DNA from: JADFUS01 sp964600025
GTDB lineage: Bacteria; Bacteroidota; Bacteroidia; Bacteroidales; Rikenellaceae
Reading direction: 5' to 3'
DNA: 64,000 bases
Assembly (NCBI GenBank): GCA_964600025.1
Contig: CAZRHJ010000005.1
Location: 1-64,000 of the forward strand
The position numbers and the translations under genes are program-made. The notes under the pieces were generated by a model, which did no database searches, had not been told where the DNA came from, and was given only the letters and a program-made list of their open reading frames with translations. This document shows positions 24,525 through 33,740 of the stretch, one piece after another (position 1 is the stretch's first letter; each line of letters opens with the position of its first letter).

Positions 24525-25298
24525 TTAGAAGTTAATTTTTCTATCAACAATATCTCCCATAACTGTTTCTGGGAAACGGTTTTCAACCATCCAATCGTTA
24601 GCTTGTACTGCACCCATTTTCCAACCTGAATTACAAGTAGCAATAACCTCTACGATAGAAAGACCATTATGGTTCATTGAGTTTTCAAATGCTTTGCGAA
24701 GTGCAGCTTTTGTTTTTCTAACAGCAGCTGGAGTGTGTACAGATTGACGTGTCAAGTAAGAAACACCTGCCAAATCTTTAACCATTTCCGTAACTTTGCA
24801 AGGGAATCCGTGAATAGCTGCCTCACGACCAGTTGGACAAGTAACTGTCTTGAATCCAATAGGTGTAGTAGGAGCCATCTGACCACCTGTCATACCATAA
24901 ATAGCATTGTTGATAAATATAATAGTGATATTCTCACCACGGTTACAAGAGTGGATAAACTCAGCAGTACCGATAGCTGACAAGTCACCATCACCTTGAT
25001 AAGTAAATACTAATTTTTCTGGTGAAAGACGTTTCAAAGCAGTTGCAATAGCAGGAGCTCTACCGTGAGCTGCCTGTACGAAGTCTACGTCTAAGTAGTC
25101 GTATGCAAGTACTGAACAACCTACTGGTGAAACACCAACAGCTTTGTCTTCCATATTCATTTCATCAATAACCTCAGCAACAATTTTGTGCATAGTACCG
25201 TGTGAACAACCCGGACAGTAGTGCATTGTTTTCTCTAAGATTAATTTTGGCTTCTGATAAACAATGTTTTCAGGAGCTATTTTTGCTCTATTTTCCAT
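24525..25298 (-). CDS. 2-oxoacid:ferredoxin oxidoreductase, beta subunit (thiamine diphosphate-binding)
   Basis: A 257-residue subunit. MHYCPGCSHGTMHKI near 26-40 is the Cys-bearing opening of the beta chain, and YQGDGDLSAIGTAE near 100-113 with NNAIYGMTGGQM is the thiamine diphosphate/Mg2+ site. Length and motifs fit the 2-oxoglutarate/2-oxoisovalerate branch rather than the large pyruvate enzyme. It is 12 nt from the alpha gene and in the same operon. Confidence 0.92.
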   Translation of the reverse strand: MENRAKIAPENIVYQKPKLILEKTMHYCPGCSHGTMHKIVAEVIDEMNMEDKAVGVSPVGCSVLAYDYLDVDFVQAAHGRAPAIATALKRLSPEKLVFTYQGDGDLSAIGTAEFIHSCNRGENITIIFINNAIYGMTGGQMAPTTPIGFKTVTCPTGREAAIHGFPCKVTEMVKDLAGVSYLTRQSVHTPAAVRKTKAALRKAFENSMNHNGLSIVEVIATCNSGWKMGAVQANDWMVENRFPETVMGDIVDRKINF

Positions 25299-25310
25299 TT
25301 AATCTTCTCC

Positions 25311-26387
25311 TTACATTAATAAGCGTTTAACAGCGTCTAATACTTCCTCAGGAGAGTGAATCATACCACCAACTCTACCATAATGGAATACTGGAACTTT
25401 GCCATTAACTGCCAATTTAACATCTTCTACCATTTGACCCATACTCATCTCAACAGATAGCATACCTTTAACTCTGTCTGCTAATTTGTTAAGTGGTTTT
25501 GTAGGGAATGGATATAGTGTGATAGGTCTTAAAATACCTAATTTGATACCTTCTTTACGAGCCATTGCAACAGCCTCTTCTGAAATACGAGAAGATGAAC
25601 CGTAAGCTACGATAACGTATTCTGCATCATCACACATAATTTCTTCGTAACGAACTTCGTTTTCCTCTAATTGTTTGTATTTTTCAAAGAAATGAATGTT
25701 TCTTTGTTCTTGAATATTAGAGTCAAGTTCAAGAGAAGTGACATGGTTTTTAGGACGATTTTTCTTGCCAGTAACTGCCCAAGAACCGTGTTCTTTTGCA
25801 ATATACTCATCTGTCCAACGTGGTTTGACAGGTTTCAAAACTACTTTTTCCATCATCTGACCAATAGCACCGTCTGCCAAAATAACAGCAGGGTTGCGGT
25901 ATTTGAATGCCAAATCAAAAGCATCTTCAACAAAGTCGTTCATTTCTTGAACACTTGCAGGAGCCAAAACGATAAGTTTGTAGTCACCGTGTCCACCACC
26001 TTTCACAATTTGGAAATAGTCTGACTGAGCAGGTTGGATAGTTCCCAAACCAGGCCCACCTCTCATACAGTCTACAATCACACAAGGAAGTTCAGCACCT
26101 GCCAAGTATGTTAAACCTTCTGCCATCAAACTTACGCCGGGGCTTGAAGATGATGTCATTACTCTTTTACCAGCAGAAGCACCACCATACACCATATTAA
26201 TAGATGCAGTTTCACTTTCTGCTTGAAGAACTACCATACCTGTTGTTTCCCAAGGGCGTTCAAGCATTAGAGTTTCCAAAATTTCAGATTGAGGTGTTAT
26301 GGGATAACCAAAATATCCATCACAGCCCATTCTGATAGCTGCTACGGCAATGACTTCATTGCCTTTCATTAATTTTACTTCTTCCAT
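25311..26387 (-). CDS. vorB: 2-oxoacid:ferredoxin oxidoreductase, alpha subunit (VorB-like)
   Basis: A 358-residue subunit. It starts LMKGNEVIAVAAIRMGCDGYFGYPITPQSEI; QAESETASINMVYGGASAGKRVMTSSSSPG follows at about 54-83. These are the pyrimidine-binding domain marks of the alpha chain. The family is usually annotated as 3-methyl-2-oxobutanoate:ferredoxin oxidoreductase VorB in Bacteroidales, but 2-oxoglutarate cannot be excluded from sequence alone. It follows the ferredoxin gene by 6 nt. With PaaK and the ACT protein it points to reductive or fermentative use of amino acids. Confidence 0.9.
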   Translation of the reverse strand: MEEVKLMKGNEVIAVAAIRMGCDGYFGYPITPQSEILETLMLERPWETTGMVVLQAESETASINMVYGGASAGKRVMTSSSSPGVSLMAEGLTYLAGAELPCVIVDCMRGGPGLGTIQPAQSDYFQIVKGGGHGDYKLIVLAPASVQEMNDFVEDAFDLAFKYRNPAVILADGAIGQMMEKVVLKPVKPRWTDEYIAKEHGSWAVTGKKNRPKNHVTSLELDSNIQEQRNIHFFEKYKQLEENEVRYEEIMCDDAEYVIVAYGSSSRISEEAVAMARKEGIKLGILRPITLYPFPTKPLNKLADRVKGMLSVEMSMGQMVEDVKLAVNGKVPVFHYGRVGGMIHSPEEVLDAVKRLLM

Positions 26388-26393
26388 AACTTT

Positions 26394-26621
26394 CTAATTT
26401 TCTTTTTCTTTGTAAACTGTAAGGCAACTGTCTGGACAGACCATTGCACAACTTGCACAGCCAATACAATCAACACCGTCTGCCAAAACAACATAGTTAT
26501 AACCTTTGCTGTTTACGTTAGGGCCTTGAATAATGGCTTTTGTAGGACAATTAGCAACACAAACGCCACAGCCTTTGCACGCCTCAATATCTACTACAAC
26601 ATTACCTTTAATTTTTGCCAT
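26394..26621 (-). CDS. 2-oxoacid:ferredoxin oxidoreductase, delta subunit (two [4Fe-4S] clusters)
   Basis: A 75-residue ferredoxin-like subunit. Two complete C-x2-C-x2-C-x3-C-P motifs are visible, CKGCGVCVANCP near 15-26 and CIGCASCAMVCP near 52-63, each able to bind a [4Fe-4S] cluster. It transfers electrons from the thiamine site to soluble ferredoxin. It is the first gene of the four-gene operon; a -7 promoter box lies about 65 nt upstream. Confidence 0.92.
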   Translation of the reverse strand: MAKIKGNVVVDIEACKGCGVCVANCPTKAIIQGPNVNSKGYNYVVLADGVDCIGCASCAMVCPDSCLTVYKEKEN

Positions 26622-26685
26622 AGTTATATAAATTTAATTAGTTTATTGTTATTGCTTGTTATCTTTCTTTATTTAATAACTCCTA

Positions 26686-26693
26686 CAAATATA
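26686..26693 (-). promoter_or_regulatory. -7 box of the 2-oxoacid oxidoreductase operon
   Basis: The minus-strand sequence TATATTTG fits TAnnTTTG. A -33 TTG is not clear at the usual distance. Confidence 0.4.
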
Positions 26694-26980
26694 AGCAATA
26701 TTTTTTAATATCTATCTATAATTACGTTTTTTTTATAATCTGTATTTTTTGTTAATATAGTGTGGAGAATAGATGTTAAAGTGTTGATATATAGTGATAT
26801 ATGGTTTTGTGTGTGTTTAAAACTATAACTTACAATTAATAATAAATAATCAAAACAGTGTTTTTTGTTTACAAACCAAAAGTTTTTTTGTATTTAAAAA
26901 AAGTGTTTGAAATCTTTTAAAAATGCTTTTTTTTGTGCTAAATATGCAAAACATTTTAGTTTTAGCCGACATTACTAATA
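26694..26980. other. AT-rich intergenic stretch with no gene seen
   Basis: This is most of the 411-bp gap between the ferredoxin-subunit gene and the C69 gene. It is very AT-rich with T-runs and a small repeat (GATATATAGTGATATAT). No reading frame, tRNA or convincing hairpin was found apart from the flanking promoter box and terminator. Confidence 0.4.
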
Positions 26981-27020
26981 AAAAATCCCCAAAAGTTATC
27001 ATAAACTTTTGGGGATTTTT
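26981..27020. terminator. Strong terminator after the C69 dipeptidase gene
   Basis: The arms at 26981-26997 and 27004-27020 form a perfect 17-bp stem (core ATCCCCAAAAGTT), with a 6-nt loop and A/T runs at both ends, so it can act on both strands. Confidence 0.9.
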
Positions 27021-27032
27021 AGTTGATTATTA

Positions 27033-28700
27033 TTATCTGACAAGTAGTTTATCGCCAGTTTCTTTTACAACAGCACGTTTCCATTTTTCTGTATAACCTT
27101 TTTGGATTAGTTTTGCAGGAACGTTTCTTCCGTTACCGTTATCCAAGAATTTGCCGTCTTTCATTTGTTTTTCGTTACCGTCAATATACTTAACTAACAA
27201 ATAGTTGTCTAATTCTTTCCAAGTGTCAAAGATTGATTGAGCTTTGTCGTTAGTGTAGTTTGTTAGGTATTCGATAGCCATTTCAGGAGATTGTTTTGCA
27301 ATTTCTGCTGCAATAGCATCTACTTTTTGAGTTTCTGCTACGGCTTGTTTTTCGATACCTTCGGCAGTTGCTCTAACTTCTTTGCCTACTGAGTTGTAGC
27401 GTAAGTATGCAAACTGTGCAATACGGTTTACAAGCCAGAACATAGATGTAGGAGAGTAGTGTAGCATACTTCCGTTTTCGATAGACAAACACCAAGGAAT
27501 ACTATTAATAGAAGTATAGATAGGCATAAGTACACTTGTTGCTGCATCATCAACACCAAACCAGTTCAAACCACCTACTTCGTCTGGTAACCAAGCTCTT
27601 GATTGGCCAATAAACCAAAAACCTGTTTGTTGAGTTGCAATAGCTCTTTCGTTTACATATTCTTTGCCATCAACTTTGAACGACATTGGTCTCCAACGGT
27701 AAGGGCTTTCTTCGCCACCTGCACCAATATCTTGTGTCATATCCATAGGAGTTCCTTCGTAGTGGTCACGCATAATAAATGCGATATCTTCTACCGAAAC
27801 TTTTTTGTCAGGTTTGATATATAGTGGCATTGGGTTTTTAGGATTGTGTCCCATTGCGTAGTCAACATATTTGCCCATATCTGAGTTCATAATATTGAAA
27901 GCACTCCAAACCCTTGCTTCACAAGCTCTATATGCTCCAAAATCTGCTGGTGCATAAGCATTTGCAAAACTAAAATCTTTGTCTTTGCCTTTGAAATATC
28001 CCATTTCACGTGCAAAAGATATTACATCTTGTGAGTAAATGCAGTTTTCTGGGTCGTTAAGTGGGAATTGGTGGATACGAGCTTGGTTTGCGTGTCCCGA
28101 AACATAGCCGTCTGGAATACGTACAGCTACATAAACGATACCTTTGTTTACGTTCTTACCATCTACCATTTTAACACCTTTGCCTACCATTTCCATAATC
28201 CAAACTTCGTTTTTGTCGGCAAGTGAAATACTTTCGCCAGAAGAATAGTAGCCATAAGTGTTGGCAAGTTCTGCCATTAGTTTGATAGCCTCACGTGCAG
28301 TTTTGCATCTTTCAAGTGCAATATACATCATTGAACCGTAATCAATACCTCCGTCTTTATCACGAAGTTCGCTACGACCTCCAAAAGTAGATTCTCCAAT
28401 AATTAACTGGTGTTCGTTCATATTGCCAACAGTTGTGTATGTTTTTTCTACTTGTGGAATTTTTCCTAAATATTTGCGTGGACCCCACTCAATAATATCA
28501 CGCATAGCACCTTCGCCAAAAATTCCTCTTGGAGTGAATTGCAGAAAGCCAAAGCGAGTGTGAGAGTCAGCACTGTACGAAACCATATTAGACCCGTCTG
28601 CTGATGCTCCCCTTGTTACCAAAATATTGGTACAAGCGTCAGATAGCTTTGGTGCAAACATCATTGTTGCACAAAGCAGTGTTAAAATTTTTCTTTTCAT
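27033..28700 (-). CDS. Secreted C69 family dipeptidase
   Basis: A 555-residue Ntn-hydrolase peptidase. The signal peptide covers 1-22 and is followed by Cys23 in CTNILVTRGASADGS, the catalytic N-terminal nucleophile of the dipeptidase A/PepD family. Further family blocks are the ESTFGG region near 116-121, AREAIKLMAELANTYGY, WIMEMVGKG and FGAYRACEARVWSAFN. It should cleave dipeptides outside the cytoplasm. The ATG at 28700 is chosen because the preceding in-frame codon is TTG. It lies 25 bp after the BNR-repeat gene on the same strand, so the two may share a transcript. Confidence 0.9.
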   Translation of the reverse strand: MKRKILTLLCATMMFAPKLSDACTNILVTRGASADGSNMVSYSADSHTRFGFLQFTPRGIFGEGAMRDIIEWGPRKYLGKIPQVEKTYTTVGNMNEHQLIIGESTFGGRSELRDKDGGIDYGSMMYIALERCKTAREAIKLMAELANTYGYYSSGESISLADKNEVWIMEMVGKGVKMVDGKNVNKGIVYVAVRIPDGYVSGHANQARIHQFPLNDPENCIYSQDVISFAREMGYFKGKDKDFSFANAYAPADFGAYRACEARVWSAFNIMNSDMGKYVDYAMGHNPKNPMPLYIKPDKKVSVEDIAFIMRDHYEGTPMDMTQDIGAGGEESPYRWRPMSFKVDGKEYVNERAIATQQTGFWFIGQSRAWLPDEVGGLNWFGVDDAATSVLMPIYTSINSIPWCLSIENGSMLHYSPTSMFWLVNRIAQFAYLRYNSVGKEVRATAEGIEKQAVAETQKVDAIAAEIAKQSPEMAIEYLTNYTNDKAQSIFDTWKELDNYLLVKYIDGNEKQMKDGKFLDNGNGRNVPAKLIQKGYTEKWKRAVVKETGDKLLVR

Positions 28701-28725
28701 CAATGTAAATTATTATGTATTAGTT

Positions 28726-29664
28726 TTATTTTTTTACCATATAACATACTATTTTATCTCTTCCGTTTTCGATAGAATAATGTAGTATGATTATTTCTTT
28801 TTTGTTGTTGTGTGTCAAACTCCAAAACGAATTGTTGTCGTAATTTTCTGCAATTTTTAATAATGTTCCTTTCTTTTGACTTTTTAAAATATTTTTTAGT
28901 TTGCCAAGCCAAACAAGAACATCTCCTTTTTGTACGAAATTCATACTTTTTTCACATTTCATAATGGCTGCTACGTTGTTTCTGTAAACAGAAGAATAAA
29001 TATTTGAACCATAAATTCCTCTATATACGTTGCGAGGGTAGCTCCAATTTATTCCATTATCGAAACTCTGAGAAAAATATATATCGTTATAACTATCTGT
29101 AAGTATTTGTATTAGACCGTATTTCTTGACTCTCGAAGTTGGTTCGATTATATCCCAACCTTCTAACTCCAATAAATTGTGTTTTATGGCAATCTCTGGT
29201 GAAGTCCACGAAATTCCATTGTTTTTTGAAAATGATTTATAGACTATACCGTCGTAAGCATCTTCTTTGAGTTTGTAATAAATAACTAACTTTTCGGGAT
29301 TCATATAGTTTGTGCCAATCACCTTGTACTGAGTGTTTTGTCCATTACGTGGAGAAATACTCTGTATTATTTTGCGTTTTTGTTGTTTGTCTTTTCGGTG
29401 TGAAGTTATTTTGTGAATATCTTCTGCATTTATTTCAAAAACTCCTTTTTTTGACTTTAAGTCTTCTTTGAAATAATTTAAAATTTTGTCAATATCAATG
29501 TTCTCGTGTACCTTGTCAGTAATCTTGTCTGTATAGAGCGTAAAGACTTTTAGTTGATTTAGCTTATCCGAAATATCGTAATAATACAAATCTTTTGAAA
29601 GAGTAGTTTGTGCAGTAACACTATATGTGCAAATGGCAAAAATTAGGCTTAATAGATATTTCAT
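28726..29664 (-). CDS. Secreted protein with sialidase-like Asp-box (BNR) repeats
   Basis: A 312-residue exported protein of unknown function. The signal peptide covers about 1-19 (ends SVTAQ). Two Asp-box motifs are visible, SKNNGISW and SFDNGINW, followed by tryptophan/proline turns, which suggests part of a beta-propeller. No sialidase catalytic Arg triad or FRIP motif could be recognised, so enzyme activity is not claimed. The ATG at 29664 overlaps the upstream gene's stop (ATGA), which indicates coupling to the DoxX-like protein. Confidence 0.65.
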   Translation of the reverse strand: MKYLLSLIFAICTYSVTAQTTLSKDLYYYDISDKLNQLKVFTLYTDKITDKVHENIDIDKILNYFKEDLKSKKGVFEINAEDIHKITSHRKDKQQKRKIIQSISPRNGQNTQYKVIGTNYMNPEKLVIYYKLKEDAYDGIVYKSFSKNNGISWTSPEIAIKHNLLELEGWDIIEPTSRVKKYGLIQILTDSYNDIYFSQSFDNGINWSYPRNVYRGIYGSNIYSSVYRNNVAAIMKCEKSMNFVQKGDVLVWLGKLKNILKSQKKGTLLKIAENYDNNSFWSLTHNNKKEIIILHYSIENGRDKIVCYMVKK

Positions 29665-30908
29665 TTTTTCAAGAATTTTATTAAACAATACGAAAGTAGT
29701 GTTGCAAAGCCAGTCATAATCAAAATTAGAATAAAATTGAATTCTCTGCTATGTTGGCTATCTATGTAGTTGTGATATTCATCTTCGCTACTTATCATAG
29801 GTAATTCGCTAAAAGTTGATTTTGCTAAAATAGTTGCATCTTGCAGGTATATTATTCCGACTTTGCTACGTAGCATAGATTTGAGTTGAATAGCATCGGC
29901 AGCATAGGTTTTTATATCTTTATCAAACAGATATTTGATTTTGAGGTTAATTTGTTTTGTGTCGGCTGGTGTGATAACCCAAATATCTGAGTTTGAAATT
30001 TCTTTGAAAGCATACAGTTTGTCTATATCATTTTGTGATATTTCTTCTATTGAGGCAGAATTATCAACCACAAAAAGTATTAGGTTTGGAGTATTGAACA
30101 GACTGTCTTTCATTGAATTAGAATTGCTGTCAATGATGTCAAACGAAGATATTTTTGCTTTTTCTCCCTTAGAGATTAGTTTGGTTTTTGTGTCAATATA
30201 TTTCCATTTTTGACTGTCGTACCAAGTTGTGTCTGTTTCAGAAAATTCTTTTATTTCTCCATTTTCTAAGTTTTCATAAATCAATGTTATCTCGTACTCG
30301 TCTTGTTTTGCATTGTCTGGCACGTGCATAGATTCTTCTATATTAGTATCTATGCCATAGGGCAAGAAATCCACTGGTGTAACTCGTGTAATAGTATATG
30401 TGGGTAGAGCAAAAGATATAGCAAGTACCCAACACACATAAATAGTATCAATAATGTTTGTTCGAGTGTATTTGTAGAAATATTCTGTGATTAATGATAC
30501 AGACATAAGTAGCAAAAGAATGTTTTTGATAAGCGTGTCAGTGTTGCTCAAAATCAAAGCATCGCCAAAACAACCACAGTCAGAAACGGGAGATTCGATA
30601 GCTATATATATAGTAAGGATTGTAAAGGCAAAAGTAATCAAAAATGTTGCTATCGAAGTAAAACGTTTTTGAAGTCCCATAACGAGCATCAAGCCTATAA
30701 ATAACTCTGTGCCACATAATAACACCGAAGTATATGGAGATAAAATAGTTAGATTGTCTAATCCAAAAGCGTTCAAATAATCTCCAATTTTGATAGCTGT
30801 ACCCATAGGGTCAATACTTTTGACTAATCCAGAGAATACAAATACTGCCCCTAAAATAATTCTATTTATGGCTAATATGTATTTTCGATACTTGTATATA
30901 AATTCCAT
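29661..30908 (-). CDS. DoxX/MauE-like membrane protein fused to a thioredoxin-like domain (BT_3928 family)
   Basis: A 415-residue membrane protein. Four helices in the first 150 residues carry GAVFVFSGLVKSIDP near 20-34 and a CGCFGD motif (Cys111, Cys113), as in MauE/DoxX redox proteins. A periplasmic region at about 175-385 contains a segment with thioredoxin-like strand order (NLILFVVDN, DIWVITPAD, VGIIYLQDATILAK) but no CxxC. A last helix (about 392-412) anchors the C-terminus. It resembles the BT_3928 family of Bacteroidales. Its job is not known; redox or envelope roles are guesses. It heads the BNR and C69 gene pair. Confidence 0.75.
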   Translation of the reverse strand: MEFIYKYRKYILAINRIILGAVFVFSGLVKSIDPMGTAIKIGDYLNAFGLDNLTILSPYTSVLLCGTELFIGLMLVMGLQKRFTSIATFLITFAFTILTIYIAIESPVSDCGCFGDALILSNTDTLIKNILLLLMSVSLITEYFYKYTRTNIIDTIYVCWVLAISFALPTYTITRVTPVDFLPYGIDTNIEESMHVPDNAKQDEYEITLIYENLENGEIKEFSETDTTWYDSQKWKYIDTKTKLISKGEKAKISSFDIIDSNSNSMKDSLFNTPNLILFVVDNSASIEEISQNDIDKLYAFKEISNSDIWVITPADTKQINLKIKYLFDKDIKTYAADAIQLKSMLRSKVGIIYLQDATILAKSTFSELPMISSEDEYHNYIDSQHSREFNFILILIMTGFATLLSYCLIKFLKK

Positions 30909-30983
30909 TTCTTGTTGCGTTTTATTTCCAAACTATAAAAATACATCATTATTATTATTTGACAAAATTTTGACCCCAAAAAA

Positions 30984-31014
30984 TTGCTTTTTTGCTAAAA
31001 TATATCTATTTTTG
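30984..31014 (+). promoter_or_regulatory. Promoter of ligA
   Basis: TTG (30984-30986), N20, TATTTTTG (31007-31014). The predicted transcript would begin within a few bases of the first ATG at 31023, so the leader is nearly absent or translation starts at a later in-frame ATG (31032 or 31035). Confidence 0.65.
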
Positions 31015-31022
31015 AATTGTAA

Positions 31023-33023
31023 ATGATAAAAATGATGGAAAAACAGAGAATAGATTTCTTGCGTAAAGAGTTAAATAGACTAAACAAAGCCTATTATATA
31101 GACAATAATCCAATTATATCGGACTTTGAGTTTGATAAGTTGTTGAGAGAACTTCAAGACTTGGAGTCTAAATTCCCTGAATATTATGACGAAAATTCTC
31201 CGACAGTGCGTGTTGGAAGTGATATTGTAAAAGAATTTGTGCAGGTAGAGCATATAAATCCAATGTATTCATTGTCCAACACATATTCTATGGCTGAAAT
31301 TCAAGATTTTGAAAATAGAATTTTGAAAATTACAGACAATACTCCAAAGTTCGTATGCGAATTGAAATTTGATGGTACTGCAATATCTTTGATTTATAGC
31401 AAAGGACGATTAGTGAGGGCAGTAACACGTGGCGATGGAGTAAAGGGTGATGACGTAACTGCAAATGTCAAAACCATAAAATCTGTACCTTTGGTTTTTG
31501 AAGATGATTTTGAGGAAGATGATTTTGAGGTTAGGGGCGAGATAATTATGCCACATAGTTCATTTGAAAGACTAAATTTGGAGCGTGAGGATATTGGTGA
31601 AAATCCTTTTGCTAATCCACGAAATGCAGCAGCAGGGACGCTCAAAACACAAGATTCGGCTGTGGTAGCACATAGAGGTTTAGATTTTTTTGCCTATGCT
31701 GTTATTTCAAAGAATCCAGAAGTAGATACCCACTCAAAAGCTTTGGCATATATCAAAAAATTAGGCTTTCAGGTGTCTGAAAATTATAAAGTTTGTGATA
31801 CTACCGACAAAATTGGTGATTTTATAAATTATTGGGATAAAAAACGTAAATCATTACCTTATGACACAGATGGAGTTGTAATCAAAATTGATGATTATGC
31901 TTTGCAACGAGAATTGGGTTTTACTGCAAAAGCTCCACGTTGGGCAGTTGCCTATAAATTCAAAGCAGAACAAGCAAAAACTCAACTTTTGAGTATTGAT
32001 TTTCAGGTTGGAAGGACTGGTGCAATTACGCCAGTGGCTAATCTTAATCCAGTGAAACTTGCAGGGACTATTGTAAAACGTGCTTCGTTGCACAACTCCG
32101 AGCAAATCGCACTTTTGGATATTAGAATTGATGATATGGTTTTGGTTGAGAAGGGTGGTGAGATAATTCCAAAAATAGTTGGTGTAGATAAAACTCAAAG
32201 AACTATATTCTCACAGCCTTTTGAGTATATAACTCATTGTCCTGCTTGTGGTAATGAACTTGTGAAAGACGAGGGGGAGGCTAAACATTTTTGTGTAAAT
32301 ACAGAGAATTGCCCGCCGCAAATAGTTGGTAGAATAATTCATTTTATTTCACGAAAAGCAATGAATATAGACTCGCTGGGCGAGGAAACTATTGAGATGT
32401 TGTACCGTGAAAACATTATAAAAAACTACGCAGATTTATATAATATCAAAATTGAAAATTTGATATTGCTTAATCGTATAGGTCAGAAATCTGCCGAAAA
32501 TATTATTGACGGAATAGAAAAATCTAAGAAAATAGAGTTTTCAAAACTTTTCTTTGCACTTGGAATACGCTATGTGGGCGAAACAACTGCAAAAAAAATT
32601 GTAAAACATTTTTCGGATATTGATAGTATAATAAATGCTACACGTGAGCAACTTTTGGAAGTTGAAGAGGTTGGAGATGTAATTGCAGATTCTATTTTAG
32701 CTTTCTTTGGCAAAGCAGAAAATCTACATATTATCCAAAGACTAAAAGAATATGGTTTGCAGTTTTCACAAGTAAAAACACAACAATTATCAAATTCTTT
32801 GGAGGATAAAAGTATTGTGGTTTCTGGTAAATTCTCAAAATTCAGTCGTGAACAAATAAAAGAACTTATCGAACTGCACGGAGGGAAAAACCTTGCAGCA
32901 GTTTCCTCTAAATGTGATTATCTGGTAGCGGGTGAAAATATGGGTCCCGCAAAACTTGCAAAAGCCGAAAAACTTGGAATTAAAATTATTTCGGAAGATG
33001 ATTTTGAACAATTAATTAAATAA
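31023..33023 (+). CDS. ligA: NAD-dependent DNA ligase
   Basis: A 666-residue ligase that seals nicks during replication and repair using NAD+. The adenylated Lys115 is in the KFDG motif (115-118). The OB-fold, a zinc finger with four Cys (CPACG...FCVNTENCP, about 402-428), helix-hairpin-helix repeats and a C-terminal BRCT domain (about 590-666) follow in the usual order. Length is normal. The exact start is uncertain among ATGs at 31023, 31032 and 31035. Confidence 0.97.
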   Translation: MIKMMEKQRIDFLRKELNRLNKAYYIDNNPIISDFEFDKLLRELQDLESKFPEYYDENSPTVRVGSDIVKEFVQVEHINPMYSLSNTYSMAEIQDFENRILKITDNTPKFVCELKFDGTAISLIYSKGRLVRAVTRGDGVKGDDVTANVKTIKSVPLVFEDDFEEDDFEVRGEIIMPHSSFERLNLEREDIGENPFANPRNAAAGTLKTQDSAVVAHRGLDFFAYAVISKNPEVDTHSKALAYIKKLGFQVSENYKVCDTTDKIGDFINYWDKKRKSLPYDTDGVVIKIDDYALQRELGFTAKAPRWAVAYKFKAEQAKTQLLSIDFQVGRTGAITPVANLNPVKLAGTIVKRASLHNSEQIALLDIRIDDMVLVEKGGEIIPKIVGVDKTQRTIFSQPFEYITHCPACGNELVKDEGEAKHFCVNTENCPPQIVGRIIHFISRKAMNIDSLGEETIEMLYRENIIKNYADLYNIKIENLILLNRIGQKSAENIIDGIEKSKKIEFSKLFFALGIRYVGETTAKKIVKHFSDIDSIINATREQLLEVEEVGDVIADSILAFFGKAENLHIIQRLKEYGLQFSQVKTQQLSNSLEDKSIVVSGKFSKFSREQIKELIELHGGKNLAAVSSKCDYLVAGENMGPAKLAKAEKLGIKIISEDDFEQLIK

Positions 33024-33035
33024 TAGATTTTAATA

Positions 33036-33731
33036 ATGATATATAGTTGCCAAACTCCAAATGGGAAAATAGAATATGAGGTGAAGTATTCGTCGAGGCG
33101 TAAAACTGTTGCCATTTCTATAAACAGAACGAAGACAAAGGTTAGTGTTTTGGCTCCTTATGGGTTTGATATGTGCTTTGTTGATAAAATAATTTACGAT
33201 AAATCTGATTGGATATTCAAAAAACTCTCAGAAGTGGTTTTGCCTGTGGCAATGTCCTATGAGAATGGTTCAAAACATCTTTTATTGGGTAAAGAATATA
33301 ATTTAATTACTGTTATTGGCAAGTCTGCAAGTTGTAGGGTAGAGGGTGAGAATATCTATCTGACTGCAATGCGTCAGCCTTTGGTCGAGAAAGTTTTGAA
33401 AAAATGGTATCTCAAAAAAGCAAACGAGTTGTTTGCAGAGATTGTGGCAGATGATGTTATAAATTTTTCTAAAAATTATGGTCGTTCACCTCGCAATTTA
33501 GAATATAAAATAGTGAAATCTTATTGGGGTATTTGTCGTCAAGACGGCTCTATTACACTTAATGCCGAATTGGTCAGAGCGAGGCCAGAGCATATACGTT
33601 ATATAATGTGCCACGAACTGTGTCATTTAGTCCAACGCAATCACTCCGCAAAGTTTTATGAACTTTTGACAAAAGTTTGTCCTAATTGGGAGGAGCTTAA
33701 AAATGAACTTAATAAGTTAGTTAAAATCTAA
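33036..33731 (+). CDS. YgjP-type metallopeptidase-domain protein (DUF45/M48-like)
   Basis: A 231-residue protein of the YgjP family. A beta-rich N-terminal half leads to the zinc motif HELCH at 193-197 with a third candidate ligand His203 (RNHSAKFYEL), and TWGxC-like SYWGICRQDGSITLN at 162-176. No signal peptide, so it is cytoplasmic. Activity of this family is largely untested. It follows ligA by 12 bp and may be in the same transcript. A repeat copy and a palindromic terminator follow. Confidence 0.85.
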   Translation: MIYSCQTPNGKIEYEVKYSSRRKTVAISINRTKTKVSVLAPYGFDMCFVDKIIYDKSDWIFKKLSEVVLPVAMSYENGSKHLLLGKEYNLITVIGKSASCRVEGENIYLTAMRQPLVEKVLKKWYLKKANELFAEIVADDVINFSKNYGRSPRNLEYKIVKSYWGICRQDGSITLNAELVRARPEHIRYIMCHELCHLVQRNHSAKFYELLTKVCPNWEELKNELNKLVKI

Positions 33732-33740
33732 AAAATGTAT

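Noticed and set aside
29664..29688. Longer start for the BNR-repeat protein at 29688
   Set aside because: The ATG at 29664 gives a clean signal peptide and an ATGA overlap with the upstream gene; the longer form puts charged residues before the signal.
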